Part shown: positions 36,247 through 45,447 of the stretch, piece by piece | Position numbering within the stretch: position 1 is the stretch's first letter | Layout: each line of letters begins with the position of its first letter | DNA from: Diplocloster modestus | Lineage (GTDB): Bacteria > Bacillota > Clostridia > Lachnospirales > Lachnospiraceae | Assembly (NCBI RefSeq): GCF_019042245.1 | Contig: NZ_JAHQCX010000014.1 | Span: forward strand, 89,204 to 153,203 | Direction of reading: 5' to 3' | DNA length: 64,000 bases | The notes under the pieces: generated by a model | What the model saw: only the letters and a program-made list of their open reading frames with translations | Databases searched by the model: none | Told to the model about the DNA's origin: nothing | Program-made: the position numbers and the translations under genes

Positions 36247-38526
36247 TTATAATATTTTCCTTAATTTCCCCTGCAGCATGACAAATACGTCCTCCAGCTG
36301 TTCCAGATTTGCCGTATGCCCTTCCATCGCCTCCTGAACCAGCGGCATCATACCCTGGTAGAGGATATGTACAAATTCATCTTCATTGATCACGTTTCCC
36401 TTCGCCGTCGTCTGCGGCAGCCGCTCCTGTGATTTTTCAAATTCTGTCATCGCCCGGGGAAGCCAGGGGTAAAGGGACACCATATCATAATTCCGATATA
36501 CGGAAATATTCGGAGACTGTCCACCCAGTATCGTATGAGGGATCGCAATATCGGAGCCGGAGGCCCACCGGATGAACTTAAACGCCGCCTCCGCTTTCCG
36601 GCTGTTCTTAGAGATTCCAAGGCTCCATCCGGACAGAACCGAACTTCCTGGAATCCGGGTGTATCCGAAATTATCCACCACCTTTGACTGCAGCCGGTCC
36701 ACCAGCCCTGTGGCATAGTTATAAAAGGTATAAAACATGGCTGTGTTTCCATTAATAAAGTCCACCGCTGCATCTGCCGGCTTTTTTGACAGCAGCCCAT
36801 CGCTGGTATACTGGATCGACTCCAGCAGGCTTCGGACCGCTTTGCGGTTCTGCAGTGTATTTAACTGCAGGGCCTGCTGACGGTTGAACAGGCTTCCGCC
36901 GTAGTCCCAGATCCGGGGCATCAGATCGCACAGGAATAGATCCGGGTTCGAGACCGCCATGGAGTGGCCGAATTCCACCGGGGAATCCGGGTTATATTTT
37001 CTGGTAAAATATTTGGCCAGCGCGTTGAACTGGAACCAGTTCTTCGGCACTTTCAGCGGTATCATATATTTTCGTTCCAGATCATCCGCGATCTCTTCAT
37101 TGGAAAAGATGTCCTTCCGGTAAAACAGCAGCTGGGTACAGGCCATATAGGGCAACGCATAGTGCCTCCCATTGTATACACTGTAATGGCTGGACGCGTT
37201 GGGCAGATAATTGCTGGTGTTCAGCGGATAGGCTTCCATCAGTTCGTCCAGACACAGCAGATATCCTTTATCCGCATAGTAGGCCAGCCAGGGGACATCA
37301 AATAAGATGACATCGATCTGAGAGCTGCCGCTTTCACAGTAGTTACAGATATATTCGAAGGAATCCTTCGGCAGCACCCGCTTGATTTTTACCTTGATAT
37401 TTTCTTTCGCGTAAAAATCAGTCAGCAGACGGGACAGTCCGCTGACGGAGGTTTCATCATCCAGCAGCAATACACAGATTTCTTCCGCTGCCTGGGTCGG
37501 CCTCTGGGCTTTAATTTCCAATGACGGTTCCAGATGCGCGATATTGTAATCATCCTGAAACACTACCTGCTGCTTTTCGAAAACGATGGGGGAGCGGATA
37601 TTGCAAAGCAGCAGCTTTCCTGCCTCCTCCCCGATCTGGTAAGCGCCCCGGGAAGTCTTTACGATGGCATTGTCATGATGGAACACATCGTCCATGGAAT
37701 CACCGGTGGATATGATCTGCACCTGCTCTTCCTCATCCAGATGATAGATCTTCAGCGCATACTTTAAGCCTTCCGCCAGCCTATAGGAGGTGGTCAGGAT
37801 CACCTGCGGGATCTGTCCCCCCCGTTCCAGCAGCTGTATCCCCGCCCGGAATCCGCACTCCCGGATCGCGGTGGTAAATATGATATTCTCAGCCTCTGCT
37901 TCCTTTCCCGCATTTTCGAAAGCAGTCTCGTAACCGATACGTGCCATAATATTTTCCCGGTAGCTGTCGGGTCCGCAGACCAGGGCGATCCTGGTATAAT
38001 TCTTCGCCAGCAGCTCTCCTGTAATTCTTCGGAACAGTTCTTTATTATCTACGGTTACAAAATTACAGTCAAAATTCTCCGGCCTTCGGTCGATCAATAC
38101 ATATGGGATTCCTGACTTTTCCAGTTTCTCGAAGATCTCTCTGTTCTGGGGCTGGCAGGTATACAGGATCATCCCCGCCACGTTGCGCCCGATCAGGTTT
38201 AAGATCGCTTTGGTCTCCAGCCTTGGGTCAGAGTCCGTAAGTTCCAGTACAAAGGTCTGGTCGTACTGGGACAGATATCCTTTGATGCTGCTGAGAAGCC
38301 GCTCCAGATAAGGCTCCGAAATCGTTGGGAAGACAATACCGATATCCTGGTTCCGCTTCATTTTCAACTCTCTTCCCGAATTCTGAACCACATAGTTCAG
38401 GTCGTCGATGGCCTGCTGGATCGTCCGCGCGGTCTTCGCGCTGATGTTCTTCTTATTATTAAGATAATTTGATACGGAAGCAATCGAAACACCTGCCTGT
38501 TTCGCTACATCTTTAATGGTAATCAT
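36247..38526 (-). CDS. LacI-type regulator fused to extracellular-type solute-binding domain
   Basis: A 759-residue protein, about twice the length of a normal LacI regulator. Residues 1-55 are the LacI helix-turn-helix (TIKDVAKQAGVSIASVSNYL), about 60-340 the usual periplasmic-binding-like effector domain, and about 365-759 resemble a family 1 ABC solute-binding protein (ALPYMACTQLLFYRKDIF; NPDLFLCDLMPRIWDYGGSL; AAFKFIRWASGSD). No signal peptide, so the second sensor acts in the cytoplasm. ATG 38526 follows AGGAGG by 8 nt. It is divergent from the esterase/ABC operon, whose promoter has LacI-like operators, so it probably regulates that operon. Confidence 0.88.
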   Translation of the reverse strand: MITIKDVAKQAGVSIASVSNYLNNKKNISAKTARTIQQAIDDLNYVVQNSGRELKMKRNQDIGIVFPTISEPYLERLLSSIKGYLSQYDQTFVLELTDSDPRLETKAILNLIGRNVAGMILYTCQPQNREIFEKLEKSGIPYVLIDRRPENFDCNFVTVDNKELFRRITGELLAKNYTRIALVCGPDSYRENIMARIGYETAFENAGKEAEAENIIFTTAIRECGFRAGIQLLERGGQIPQVILTTSYRLAEGLKYALKIYHLDEEEQVQIISTGDSMDDVFHHDNAIVKTSRGAYQIGEEAGKLLLCNIRSPIVFEKQQVVFQDDYNIAHLEPSLEIKAQRPTQAAEEICVLLLDDETSVSGLSRLLTDFYAKENIKVKIKRVLPKDSFEYICNYCESGSSQIDVILFDVPWLAYYADKGYLLCLDELMEAYPLNTSNYLPNASSHYSVYNGRHYALPYMACTQLLFYRKDIFSNEEIADDLERKYMIPLKVPKNWFQFNALAKYFTRKYNPDSPVEFGHSMAVSNPDLFLCDLMPRIWDYGGSLFNRQQALQLNTLQNRKAVRSLLESIQYTSDGLLSKKPADAAVDFINGNTAMFYTFYNYATGLVDRLQSKVVDNFGYTRIPGSSVLSGWSLGISKNSRKAEAAFKFIRWASGSDIAIPHTILGGQSPNISVYRNYDMVSLYPWLPRAMTEFEKSQERLPQTTAKGNVINEDEFVHILYQGMMPLVQEAMEGHTANLEQLEDVFVMLQGKLRKIL

Positions 38527-38760
38527 TGCTGCTTCCTCCTGTTCTTTTATCATTTGGTAATTTATTGTAATTTGGGGCTTTCTAATATGAGAGAATTTGT
38601 TTTTGGATATCTGTTTTTGAATACTTGTTTGCTTCTGTTTGGGAAGATCCGGTTACGGATATCTGTTTGGAGATATCTGTACGTGAAATCCGTACTATAA
38701 AGCTTTTACTATGTTTATTATATTTTACATGCTTTACGAATGCAAGAAAATTCTTTTTCA

Positions 38761-38822
38761 TTAAACGTTTTACTAAAACGAAATAAAATTTCGTTGAATG
38801 GACGATTCTTGTATGCTAGAAT
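38761..38822 (+). promoter_or_regulatory. Promoter with LacI-like operators for the esterase/ABC operon
   Basis: TTGAAT (38794-38799), a 17-bp spacer and TAGAAT (38817-38822) form a promoter about 100 bp before the esterase gene. TTAAACGTTTTA (38761-38772) and the perfect inverted repeat AACGAAA-N5-TTTCGTT (38777-38795) resemble LacI-family operators; the second one overlaps the -35 box. The divergent LacI-fusion gene is the natural candidate regulator. Confidence 0.65.
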
Positions 38823-38923
38823 AAAGGCATCAAAACAATATAAACAAATTTAGTGAAACACCCTTCGGGTATACCTATATGCCCGAAAAACAAGGCAATA
38901 TTAATGAAAGGAGGAACCGGCAG

Positions 38924-39805
38924 ATGGAATATCAAAAACATTTTTTCAGCGGAGGAACCCCCCGAACGATTACGATCGCTCTTCCCTCCGATGATCTGAC
39001 GGTAAAATATCCGGCAGTGCTGTTATGCCACGGACATTCCCGTCACAAAAATGACGGGTTGGACGCTTTATCCCAGGTTCTGACCGGTGCCGGTTTCGTC
39101 ACTGCCCGCTTTGACTTCAGAGGCTGCTGCGACGGTTACGACCAAAGGTACATATTGAACTGCGCCACCGACTGGCCTGAGGATCTTATCAATGCGATAT
39201 CTTATATCGGCACGCTGCCATTTATCGATAAGAACCGGATCGGAGCCGCAGGCATCAGCATGGGAGCCGCTACCAGCGTGTATGTCAGCGGTATGGACGA
39301 CCGGATTAAAAGCACGGTGTCCATGGGCGGCATCGGCGATTGTTTCACCTGGATGCGCAGCGTATGGGACAAATCGGGCGGACGTTTTGATGATTTTCTG
39401 GCCCGTCTGGACCGTGACCGCGAGCTGACAGCTGTGACCGGCCATTCCCAGGTGATCCACTCCCTGGACATGTACAACGGAACAGAGGAGGATAAGCAGA
39501 ACCTGCTGATCGAGGGCTTCCTGAACAGCGATGTCAATACCTATGTGACTCTGGCTTCCCTGCGCAACATGCTGTATTACAGACCGCTGGAAAAATGCGC
39601 AAATATCCGAAACCCTATTTTCTTTGCCCACGGAGGCGAGGATCTGGTCGTACCGATCGAACAGTCCCGCCGCATGTACGAAGCCGTGGCTTCCGGGAAG
39701 AAAAAATTCAAAGAATATCCTGGAGTCGAGCACAACATACCGATGGATCCGAACCGGATGCTCGTCTTTGAAGATATTAAACAATGGTTTACAGAAACTC
39801 TTTAA
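38924..39805 (+). CDS. Alpha/beta hydrolase (esterase-like)
   Basis: A 293-residue cytoplasmic alpha/beta-fold hydrolase. The oxyanion-side motif HGHSRHKN, the nucleophile elbow GISMGAAT, an acid in HGGEDLVVP and His in GVEHNIP form the expected triad order. Close relatives include feruloyl- and acetyl-esterases that act on plant-derived sugars. It is the first gene of an operon with a sugar importer, so I infer removal of an acyl group from an imported glycoside. Start ATG 38924 follows AAAGGAGG by 9 nt; the ATG at 38879 lacks a site. Confidence 0.85.
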   Translation: MEYQKHFFSGGTPRTITIALPSDDLTVKYPAVLLCHGHSRHKNDGLDALSQVLTGAGFVTARFDFRGCCDGYDQRYILNCATDWPEDLINAISYIGTLPFIDKNRIGAAGISMGAATSVYVSGMDDRIKSTVSMGGIGDCFTWMRSVWDKSGGRFDDFLARLDRDRELTAVTGHSQVIHSLDMYNGTEEDKQNLLIEGFLNSDVNTYVTLASLRNMLYYRPLEKCANIRNPIFFAHGGEDLVVPIEQSRRMYEAVASGKKKFKEYPGVEHNIPMDPNRMLVFEDIKQWFTETL

Positions 39806-39840
39806 CAAAAATGTATAATGAACAAGGGAGGAAATCAAAA

Positions 39841-40911
39841 ATGAAAAGAAAACTTTTATCCATTTTATTAGCCGTTACGTTAGTTGCAGGTATGATGACC
39901 GGCTGCGGCGCCAAAGAAGAAGCGCCCGCTGCTGCACCGTCAGCCGAACCGGCTGAAACCGCCGCACCGGAAGCCACCCCGGATGCAGCTCCTACGGAAA
40001 GTCCCGCGGCGAACGCCGCTCAGACCGGCACCGCCGGTGCAAGCGGATTAAAAATCGGTGTATGCTACTGTATGTTAAGCGCACCTGCTGTAAAAGTATT
40101 CGCACAGGGCATCCAGGAAAAGGCAAAAGAGCTGGGCGTGGAGCTGATCGAGCTGGACGGCGGATTCGATGCTTCCAAGCAGACTGATCAGATCAACTCC
40201 CTGGTATCTCAGAAGGTTGACGGTATCGTCTTAAACCCGGTTGACGGAACCTCCATTATCCCCGCGGTAAAAGCTGCCAAGGAAGCCGGAATCCCGGTCG
40301 TCATGGGCGCTATGGATATCGATGAATCCGGAAGAGAATATGTAGTCTCCTTTGTAGGAGCCGATGATAAAGACGTAGGCGCCGCGGCCGGCAAGAAGAT
40401 GCTGGAAACGCTGGGCGAGAAAGGCGGAAAAGTAGCCATCGTGGAAGGTACCGCCGGAACCTCCGCCGCTACCCTGCGTACGGAAGGATTTGAGGAAGCC
40501 ATCAAGGGCAGCAGCATCGAAGTGGTAACCAAATTATCCGCTGATTTTGATAAAGCAAAAGCAATGTCCATCACTGAAGACATTTTAACAAAATATCCGG
40601 ATCTGTCCGGAATCTGGGTACATGACGATACTATGTGCGTCGGCGTTGCACAGGCCATGAAGTCCATGGGATACACCGGAGAAGACTTAAAAGTTGTCAG
40701 CTACAATGGAAGCAAGAACGGCGCAGACATGGTGAAAAGCGGTGAGATCGTGGCAACCAGCGTACAGCCCCTGGTGGATGAAGGCCGTACCTCTATAGAA
40801 GTTCTGGTTAAAGCCATAAGCGGTGAAACCGTTGAAACCTGGTACAAGGATAAGATTGACATGCTGGATGCGAGCAATGTAGACAGCTATGATCCTGCTT
40901 TACTCTGGTAG
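39841..40911 (+). CDS. Sugar-binding lipoprotein (RbsB-type)
   Basis: A 356-residue lipoprotein: signal peptide with lipobox MTGC (Cys22), then a ~50-residue Ala/Pro/Glu/Thr linker, then a two-lobed periplasmic-binding domain (LKIGVCYCMLSAPAVKVFAQG; VDGIVLNPVDGTSI; GIPVVMGAMD; GIWVHDDTMCVGVA). It delivers a small sugar-like ligand to the importer encoded downstream. Start ATG 39841 follows GGGAGG; 35 bp after the esterase gene. Confidence 0.92.
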   Translation: MKRKLLSILLAVTLVAGMMTGCGAKEEAPAAAPSAEPAETAAPEATPDAAPTESPAANAAQTGTAGASGLKIGVCYCMLSAPAVKVFAQGIQEKAKELGVELIELDGGFDASKQTDQINSLVSQKVDGIVLNPVDGTSIIPAVKAAKEAGIPVVMGAMDIDESGREYVVSFVGADDKDVGAAAGKKMLETLGEKGGKVAIVEGTAGTSAATLRTEGFEEAIKGSSIEVVTKLSADFDKAKAMSITEDILTKYPDLSGIWVHDDTMCVGVAQAMKSMGYTGEDLKVVSYNGSKNGADMVKSGEIVATSVQPLVDEGRTSIEVLVKAISGETVETWYKDKIDMLDASNVDSYDPALLW

Positions 40912-40922
40912 GATGGCAGGCC

Positions 40923-40962
40923 AGCTGAGGATGGGGCTTGAAAGCTTGCCCCATCCTCAGCT
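40923..40962 (+). other. Intercistronic hairpin after binding-protein gene
   Basis: AGCTGAGGATGGGGC (40923-40937) pairs perfectly with GCCCCATCCTCAGCT (40948-40962), a 15-bp stem 11 bp behind the lipoprotein stop codon. The U-run is only TTT, so it probably acts as a partial terminator or 3' stabiliser and lowers expression of the membrane genes relative to the binding protein. Confidence 0.75.
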
Positions 40963-41027
40963 TTTCATTCGATCGAAAAGAGCGTGCCGGCTGCGGTGCG
41001 GATAGATTGTAGAAACGGAGAATGCGT

Positions 41028-42533
41028 ATGAGTACAGACGAATACATTCTGAAATTAGACCATATTGAGAAAAGCTTTCCCGGTGTGAAGGCGCTCAAGG
41101 ACATCAGCCTTCATGTCAAACGGGGCGAGGTCCGCGGGCTAGTAGGGGAAAACGGCGCCGGGAAGTCGACGATGATGAAGGTATTGACCGGGATCATCCC
41201 TATGGATTCCGGGCAGATTACGATAGACGGGCAGGCCGTTACCATCACTTCCCCCTTACACGCGCAGTCATTGGGACTGAGTATTATTTTCCAGGAATTC
41301 AATCTGGTCAATTCCTTAAGCATCGCGGAGAATATCTATGTGGGACGTCTGCCGAAGAAAGGGATACGGGGAATCCAATGGAAAAAAGTCCATGAGGATG
41401 CAAAAGCGCTTCTTAAGCGGGTCGGCCTGGATGTGGATCCCTCCGCTCGGGTGGGCTCCCTAAGTGTGGCCGGCAAACAGATGGTGGAGATCGCCAAAGC
41501 CCTGTCCCAGAATTCTAAAATCATTATCATGGACGAGCCCTCCGCCACCTTAACAGACAAAGAGCTGGAACATCTCTTCGGCATCATCGATGATCTGAAA
41601 AAGCAGGGGGTCACCGTGATCTATATCTCCCACCGGCTGGATGAGATCTTCCGGCTGTGCGACAGCGTAACCGTCATCCGGGACGGAGAGGTGATCGATA
41701 CGAATCCCATCGAATCCCTGACCAAAGAGACGATCATTTCAAAAATGGTGGGACGGAGCATGGATCAGGAATACCCTGTCCGGGCAGGCACCTGCGGTGA
41801 TGAGGTGATACTGGAGGTCCGGGATCTGTGCCGGAAAGGAGTATTTGAGCATATTAGTTTTTCTTTACATAAAGGGGAGCGGCTGGGTATCGCCGGCCTG
41901 GTCGGTGCCGGACGCACCGAGATCGTCCGCGCCATCTTCGGAGCGGACAAACTGACCGGCGGGGAAATTATTCTGCACGGAAAGCCGGTCACCATCCACT
42001 CGCCGAAGGAAGCCATCTCCCACAAGATCGCGCTGGTCACAGAGGACCGCAAGACCCAGGGCCTGGTGCTGGAGAGCTCCATCAGTGAAAACACCACACT
42101 GGCCGCCCTGAAGAAAATCTGCCGCGCCGGATTTGTCAACCGCAGGGAAGAGAACTCCGTCGCCGCGCAGTATGTAGATACCTTAAAAACCAAAACCCCC
42201 GGCACCAAAGCGCTGGTGTTGAACTTAAGCGGCGGAAACCAGCAGAAGGTCGTTCTGGCCAAATGGCTGTATACCGACGCAGAAGTGCTGATTCTGGATG
42301 AGCCCACCCGAGGGATCGACGTGGGTGCCAAGTACGAAATTTACCAGCTCATCAACCAACTGGCGGACAGCGGGAAGGCCATCATTATCATTTCTTCCGA
42401 AATGCCCGAGGTCATCAGCATGAGCGACCGGCTTCTGGTCATCCACGACGGAAAATGCAAAGGGGAATTGACCGGGGATCAGAAAACCGGTGAAAATATT
42501 ATGAAATACGCGATACTGGAGGAGGGCGCCTGA
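41028..42533 (+). CDS. Sugar ABC transporter ATP-binding protein (CUT2)
   Basis: A 501-residue protein with two ABC domains. Domain one: GENGAGKST, VAGKQMVEIAKAL, IIMDEPSATL. Domain two: GLVGAGRTE, LSGGNQQKVVLAKW, LILDEPTRGIDVG. It drives the importer built from the two permeases that follow. The second of two close ATGs (41028) is chosen because GGAG lies 7 nt before it. Its stop codon overlaps the start of the next gene. Confidence 0.93.
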   Translation: MSTDEYILKLDHIEKSFPGVKALKDISLHVKRGEVRGLVGENGAGKSTMMKVLTGIIPMDSGQITIDGQAVTITSPLHAQSLGLSIIFQEFNLVNSLSIAENIYVGRLPKKGIRGIQWKKVHEDAKALLKRVGLDVDPSARVGSLSVAGKQMVEIAKALSQNSKIIIMDEPSATLTDKELEHLFGIIDDLKKQGVTVIYISHRLDEIFRLCDSVTVIRDGEVIDTNPIESLTKETIISKMVGRSMDQEYPVRAGTCGDEVILEVRDLCRKGVFEHISFSLHKGERLGIAGLVGAGRTEIVRAIFGADKLTGGEIILHGKPVTIHSPKEAISHKIALVTEDRKTQGLVLESSISENTTLAALKKICRAGFVNRREENSVAAQYVDTLKTKTPGTKALVLNLSGGNQQKVVLAKWLYTDAEVLILDEPTRGIDVGAKYEIYQLINQLADSGKAIIIISSEMPEVISMSDRLLVIHDGKCKGELTGDQKTGENIMKYAILEEGA

Positions 42534-43486
42534 TGAAGACGAATGTAAAGAAAATAATATACCGTTACTCCAGCTTGATTTTACTGTTTTTCTTTATCCT
42601 GATCGCGTCCATCTTCGCGGAAAACTTTTTTACGGTGCGGAACCTGACAAATGTAGTGCGGCAGAGCTGTGTACTTGGACTTCTGACTGTGGGTATGTCC
42701 TTCGTGCTGATCTGCGGGCATATGGATCTGTCCATCGGAAGCATTATGACTTTTACCGGGCTGATCGCCATTTCCTTCGGGACCCGGATGCCGGCCGGCG
42801 CTGCGATTGTGTGCGCTTTGCTGGTGGGTATCCTATGCGGAGCCGTGAACGGACTCATCATCACACTGACTCACGCCAATTCCGGCGAATCGCTGATGAT
42901 TACCTTTGGTACCCAGCTGTTGTTCTCAGCGGTCAGTCTTCTCTACACGGGCGGTTTCTCTCTGTCCGGGAGCGAATCGGATTTTTATAACGCCCTTGGA
43001 ACCGGCAGCATCGGCAAATGGCTTCCGGTTCCGGTATTAATCTATATCGTCTTCGCAGTGTTACTCTGGGTGCTGGAAAGCAAGACTTCCTTCGGCCGGC
43101 AGATGCATATGATCGGTTTTAACCCCGTGTGCAGCCATCTGTCCGGTGTGCGCACCGGTCTGGTGAAAATGGTCTGCTACTGTATTTCCGGCTTCTGCGC
43201 GGCGGCGGGAGCCATTATCCTGACTTCCAGGACCCTGGGTGCTACGCCTACGGCTGGTGTCGGCTACGAGATGGACGCCATCGTGGCAGCCGTTCTGGGC
43301 GGTATCAGCCTCTCCGGCGGCCTCGGGAGCATCGCTAAAGCTTTCGTAGGCGTCATCACCCTAAGCGTGCTGAGCAACGCTATGAATCTCTTCGGCTTCC
43401 AGTCCTTCGACCAGAGCATCGTCAAGGGCTGTGTTCTGATCGCGGCCATCGCCTTTGATGTATGGAACCGCAAGCAAACTGTCTGA
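42533..43486 (+). CDS. Sugar ABC transporter permease 1 (CUT2)
   Basis: A 317-residue permease with about nine or ten hydrophobic segments and the RbsC-type patterns LICGHMDLSIGSIMTFTGL and GRQMHMIGFNPVCSHLSGV. Its ATG overlaps the ATPase stop codon (TGATG), so translation is coupled. It likely pairs with the next gene as a heterodimer. Confidence 0.92.
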   Translation: MKTNVKKIIYRYSSLILLFFFILIASIFAENFFTVRNLTNVVRQSCVLGLLTVGMSFVLICGHMDLSIGSIMTFTGLIAISFGTRMPAGAAIVCALLVGILCGAVNGLIITLTHANSGESLMITFGTQLLFSAVSLLYTGGFSLSGSESDFYNALGTGSIGKWLPVPVLIYIVFAVLLWVLESKTSFGRQMHMIGFNPVCSHLSGVRTGLVKMVCYCISGFCAAAGAIILTSRTLGATPTAGVGYEMDAIVAAVLGGISLSGGLGSIAKAFVGVITLSVLSNAMNLFGFQSFDQSIVKGCVLIAAIAFDVWNRKQTV

Positions 43487-43504
43487 GAGAGGGAAGGTGA
43501 TACT

Positions 43505-44440
43505 ATGACGAAAGTAAAAAAAATAATTGCGGAGCAAAAAACACTGGTCTTTTTACTGCTGTTGGTCATTCTGATGGGTATCATATCTCCTTTCTTCCTG
43601 ACTGGAGATAACATCGTAAACGTACTGGTACAATCCTCCATCTACGGGATTATGGCCTGCGGTATGACTTTTGCGATCATCGGCGGAGATTTCGACTTAT
43701 CGGTGGGTTCCACCATGGCCCTGTCCGGTCTGGTAGCCATCCTATGTGAGCCTTATGTGGGGCAGGTACCTGCTATGCTGCTGGCGTTACTTACCGCCGT
43801 GGCAGTCGGACTGGTGAACGGGTTTCTGGTCGCCAAATGCGGGATCAGTTCCTTTATTGTCACCATTGGGACCTCCTATATTTTTAAGGGGATTGCGCTT
43901 AAGATATCAAGCGGAGATCCAATCGCCAGCTCGAATCCCTGGTTTGGGCGGCTGGGAAATGATAAGATCCTGGGGATTCCGTATCTTGTGATCATTATGG
44001 TTCTTCTGGTTCTGATTACGCACTATGTGCTGACGGCCACCAGGTTCGGACGGAATATCTATACCATCGGCGGTAACATGGAGGTCGCGCACAACAGCGG
44101 GATCCGCACTGCCTTTTATAAGACTTCGATCTTCGTGTTAAGCGCATTTACAGCCGGGACCGCCGGGATATTGAACGCGTCGAAGTTAAATACCGCCTCC
44201 GCTGTGCAGGGTGACAACGCCGCCCTCTCCGTGATTACCGGTGTGGTAATCGGAGGTACCAGCCTGATCGGAGGAGTCGGTAGTATCGGGAAAAGTATGA
44301 TCGGGATTCTGATCTTCTCTGTGATTACCAATGCGCTGGATTTGATGGGCGTATTTTCTTATTATCAGACAGGGATTCGGGGACTTATGCTGATTGTTAT
44401 TATCGGCATGGAAGCTTATGCCCGATACCGGGAATCCTAG
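43505..44440 (+). CDS. Sugar ABC transporter permease 2 (CUT2)
   Basis: A 311-residue permease with IIGGDFDLSVGSTMALSGL and GRNIYTIGGNMEVAHNSGI. It starts 18 bp after permease 1 behind a GGGAAGGTG site. Two different permeases in one CUT2 operon are less common than one. Last gene of the esterase operon. A GGACATGTCC array begins 10 bp after its stop codon. Confidence 0.92.
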   Translation: MTKVKKIIAEQKTLVFLLLLVILMGIISPFFLTGDNIVNVLVQSSIYGIMACGMTFAIIGGDFDLSVGSTMALSGLVAILCEPYVGQVPAMLLALLTAVAVGLVNGFLVAKCGISSFIVTIGTSYIFKGIALKISSGDPIASSNPWFGRLGNDKILGIPYLVIIMVLLVLITHYVLTATRFGRNIYTIGGNMEVAHNSGIRTAFYKTSIFVLSAFTAGTAGILNASKLNTASAVQGDNAALSVITGVVIGGTSLIGGVGSIGKSMIGILIFSVITNALDLMGVFSYYQTGIRGLMLIVIIGMEAYARYRES

Positions 44441-44450
44441 AATTGGTTTG

Positions 44451-44522
44451 GGACATGTCCGTTTCAGTTTGGGACATGTCCATTCCAGTTTGGGACATGT
44501 CCAGATCCAAATGGACATGTCC
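44451..44522. repeat. GGACATGTCC array, locus B (four units)
   Basis: Perfect GGACATGTCC palindromes at 44451-44460, 44472-44481, 44493-44502 and 44513-44522, with spacing of 21, 21 and 20 bp. Three units share TTTGGGACATGTCC in direct orientation and the fourth faces them. The array fills the 95-bp space between two convergent genes (stops at 44440 and 44536), so it may serve as a two-way transcription end or a protein-binding site. Confidence 0.9.
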
Positions 44523-44535
44523 CAAACTATCTATT

Positions 44536-45414
44536 TCAATTCCGTCCGCCGGAGGCATACTCTCCGGCGCATATATCCATCACATCCCGGACTGGCTGAA
44601 TCAGCGCCCGCTCATACTGGCACTTCCACTGCTGGCTGCGGTCAATTCCATTCTCCGAAATTCCATCAATAGTCTCCCCGCTCTTAATCGGAGCATTATT
44701 CTCAAAGATGTAGATCGCAGTATTATATGCATGATTCACCACCCGATTCGGGTCCAGTCCATGGTAATGATACTGAACATCCGGAAGTCCGATCGCATAC
44801 AGGCCCAGTGTATCCACCACACAATCCTCAGATCCGTCTATCGTAAAGAACCTGGCATTCACTCCGAAATAGATGAACCGCAGTCCATCCTCATAGGGAT
44901 TCTCAAGCAGCTGCTCTCTGGTGAGCAGTTTCCCGCTGGCTGGGAACCATACCGCCTCGCACTCCGGCAGAAGCCTCAGCACCAGGTCCAGCCATCCCGC
45001 CAGCATATCACAGCGCTCCGTATAAGGCAGTCCCGCCGCCAGAAAATCAGCGAGGATCAACTCATATCTGCATTTATCCAGAATCTGTCCGGACTGGGGG
45101 CAGTCCCAGAACTGGCTTCTCTGAAACGCGTCTATGCGCTCCTGGTCAAATGGCTGATAATCCATCATCATAACCTGTGCCGGAATCTTCTCCTCATCCT
45201 TATACTCCACAAGATACCGGAACAGTGCAAAGGAAGTCAGCTTATGATCCGCGTCCGTTACCAGATCCGTCCTGCCGTACCTCTTCTCCAGCTCCTCTTG
45301 CAGCGTCTCCGCCATAAGGCGTTCCCCTTCCTCACGAAACAGCAGATGCATGTAGTATACATGGGAAAAGTCTGCTTCCTCCATCGTATTTTGCCGGAAT
45401 GTTTCTTTTGCCAT
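44536..45414 (-). CDS. DUF4261 domain-containing protein
   Basis: A 292-residue soluble protein whose C-terminal half resembles the DUF4261 family (GLRFIYFGVNARFF; VVDTLGLYAIGLPDVQYHYHGLDP). The function of the family is unknown. Aromatic and acidic residues are frequent and no signal peptide or catalytic motif is recognised. TAGGAG lies before the ATG. It follows the ArsC-like gene by 33 bp in the same direction, so the two may be co-transcribed. It ends beside the repeat array at locus B. Confidence 0.8.
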   Translation of the reverse strand: MAKETFRQNTMEEADFSHVYYMHLLFREEGERLMAETLQEELEKRYGRTDLVTDADHKLTSFALFRYLVEYKDEEKIPAQVMMMDYQPFDQERIDAFQRSQFWDCPQSGQILDKCRYELILADFLAAGLPYTERCDMLAGWLDLVLRLLPECEAVWFPASGKLLTREQLLENPYEDGLRFIYFGVNARFFTIDGSEDCVVDTLGLYAIGLPDVQYHYHGLDPNRVVNHAYNTAIYIFENNAPIKSGETIDGISENGIDRSQQWKCQYERALIQPVRDVMDICAGEYASGGRN

Positions 45415-45447
45415 ATCTTAACTCTCCTATCTGGCCGCCGGCTGACT

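Noticed and set aside
44451..44522. CRISPR array
   Set aside because: Units are 10-bp palindromes with 10-11 bp between, far too short for repeat-spacer structure, and no cas gene is present.
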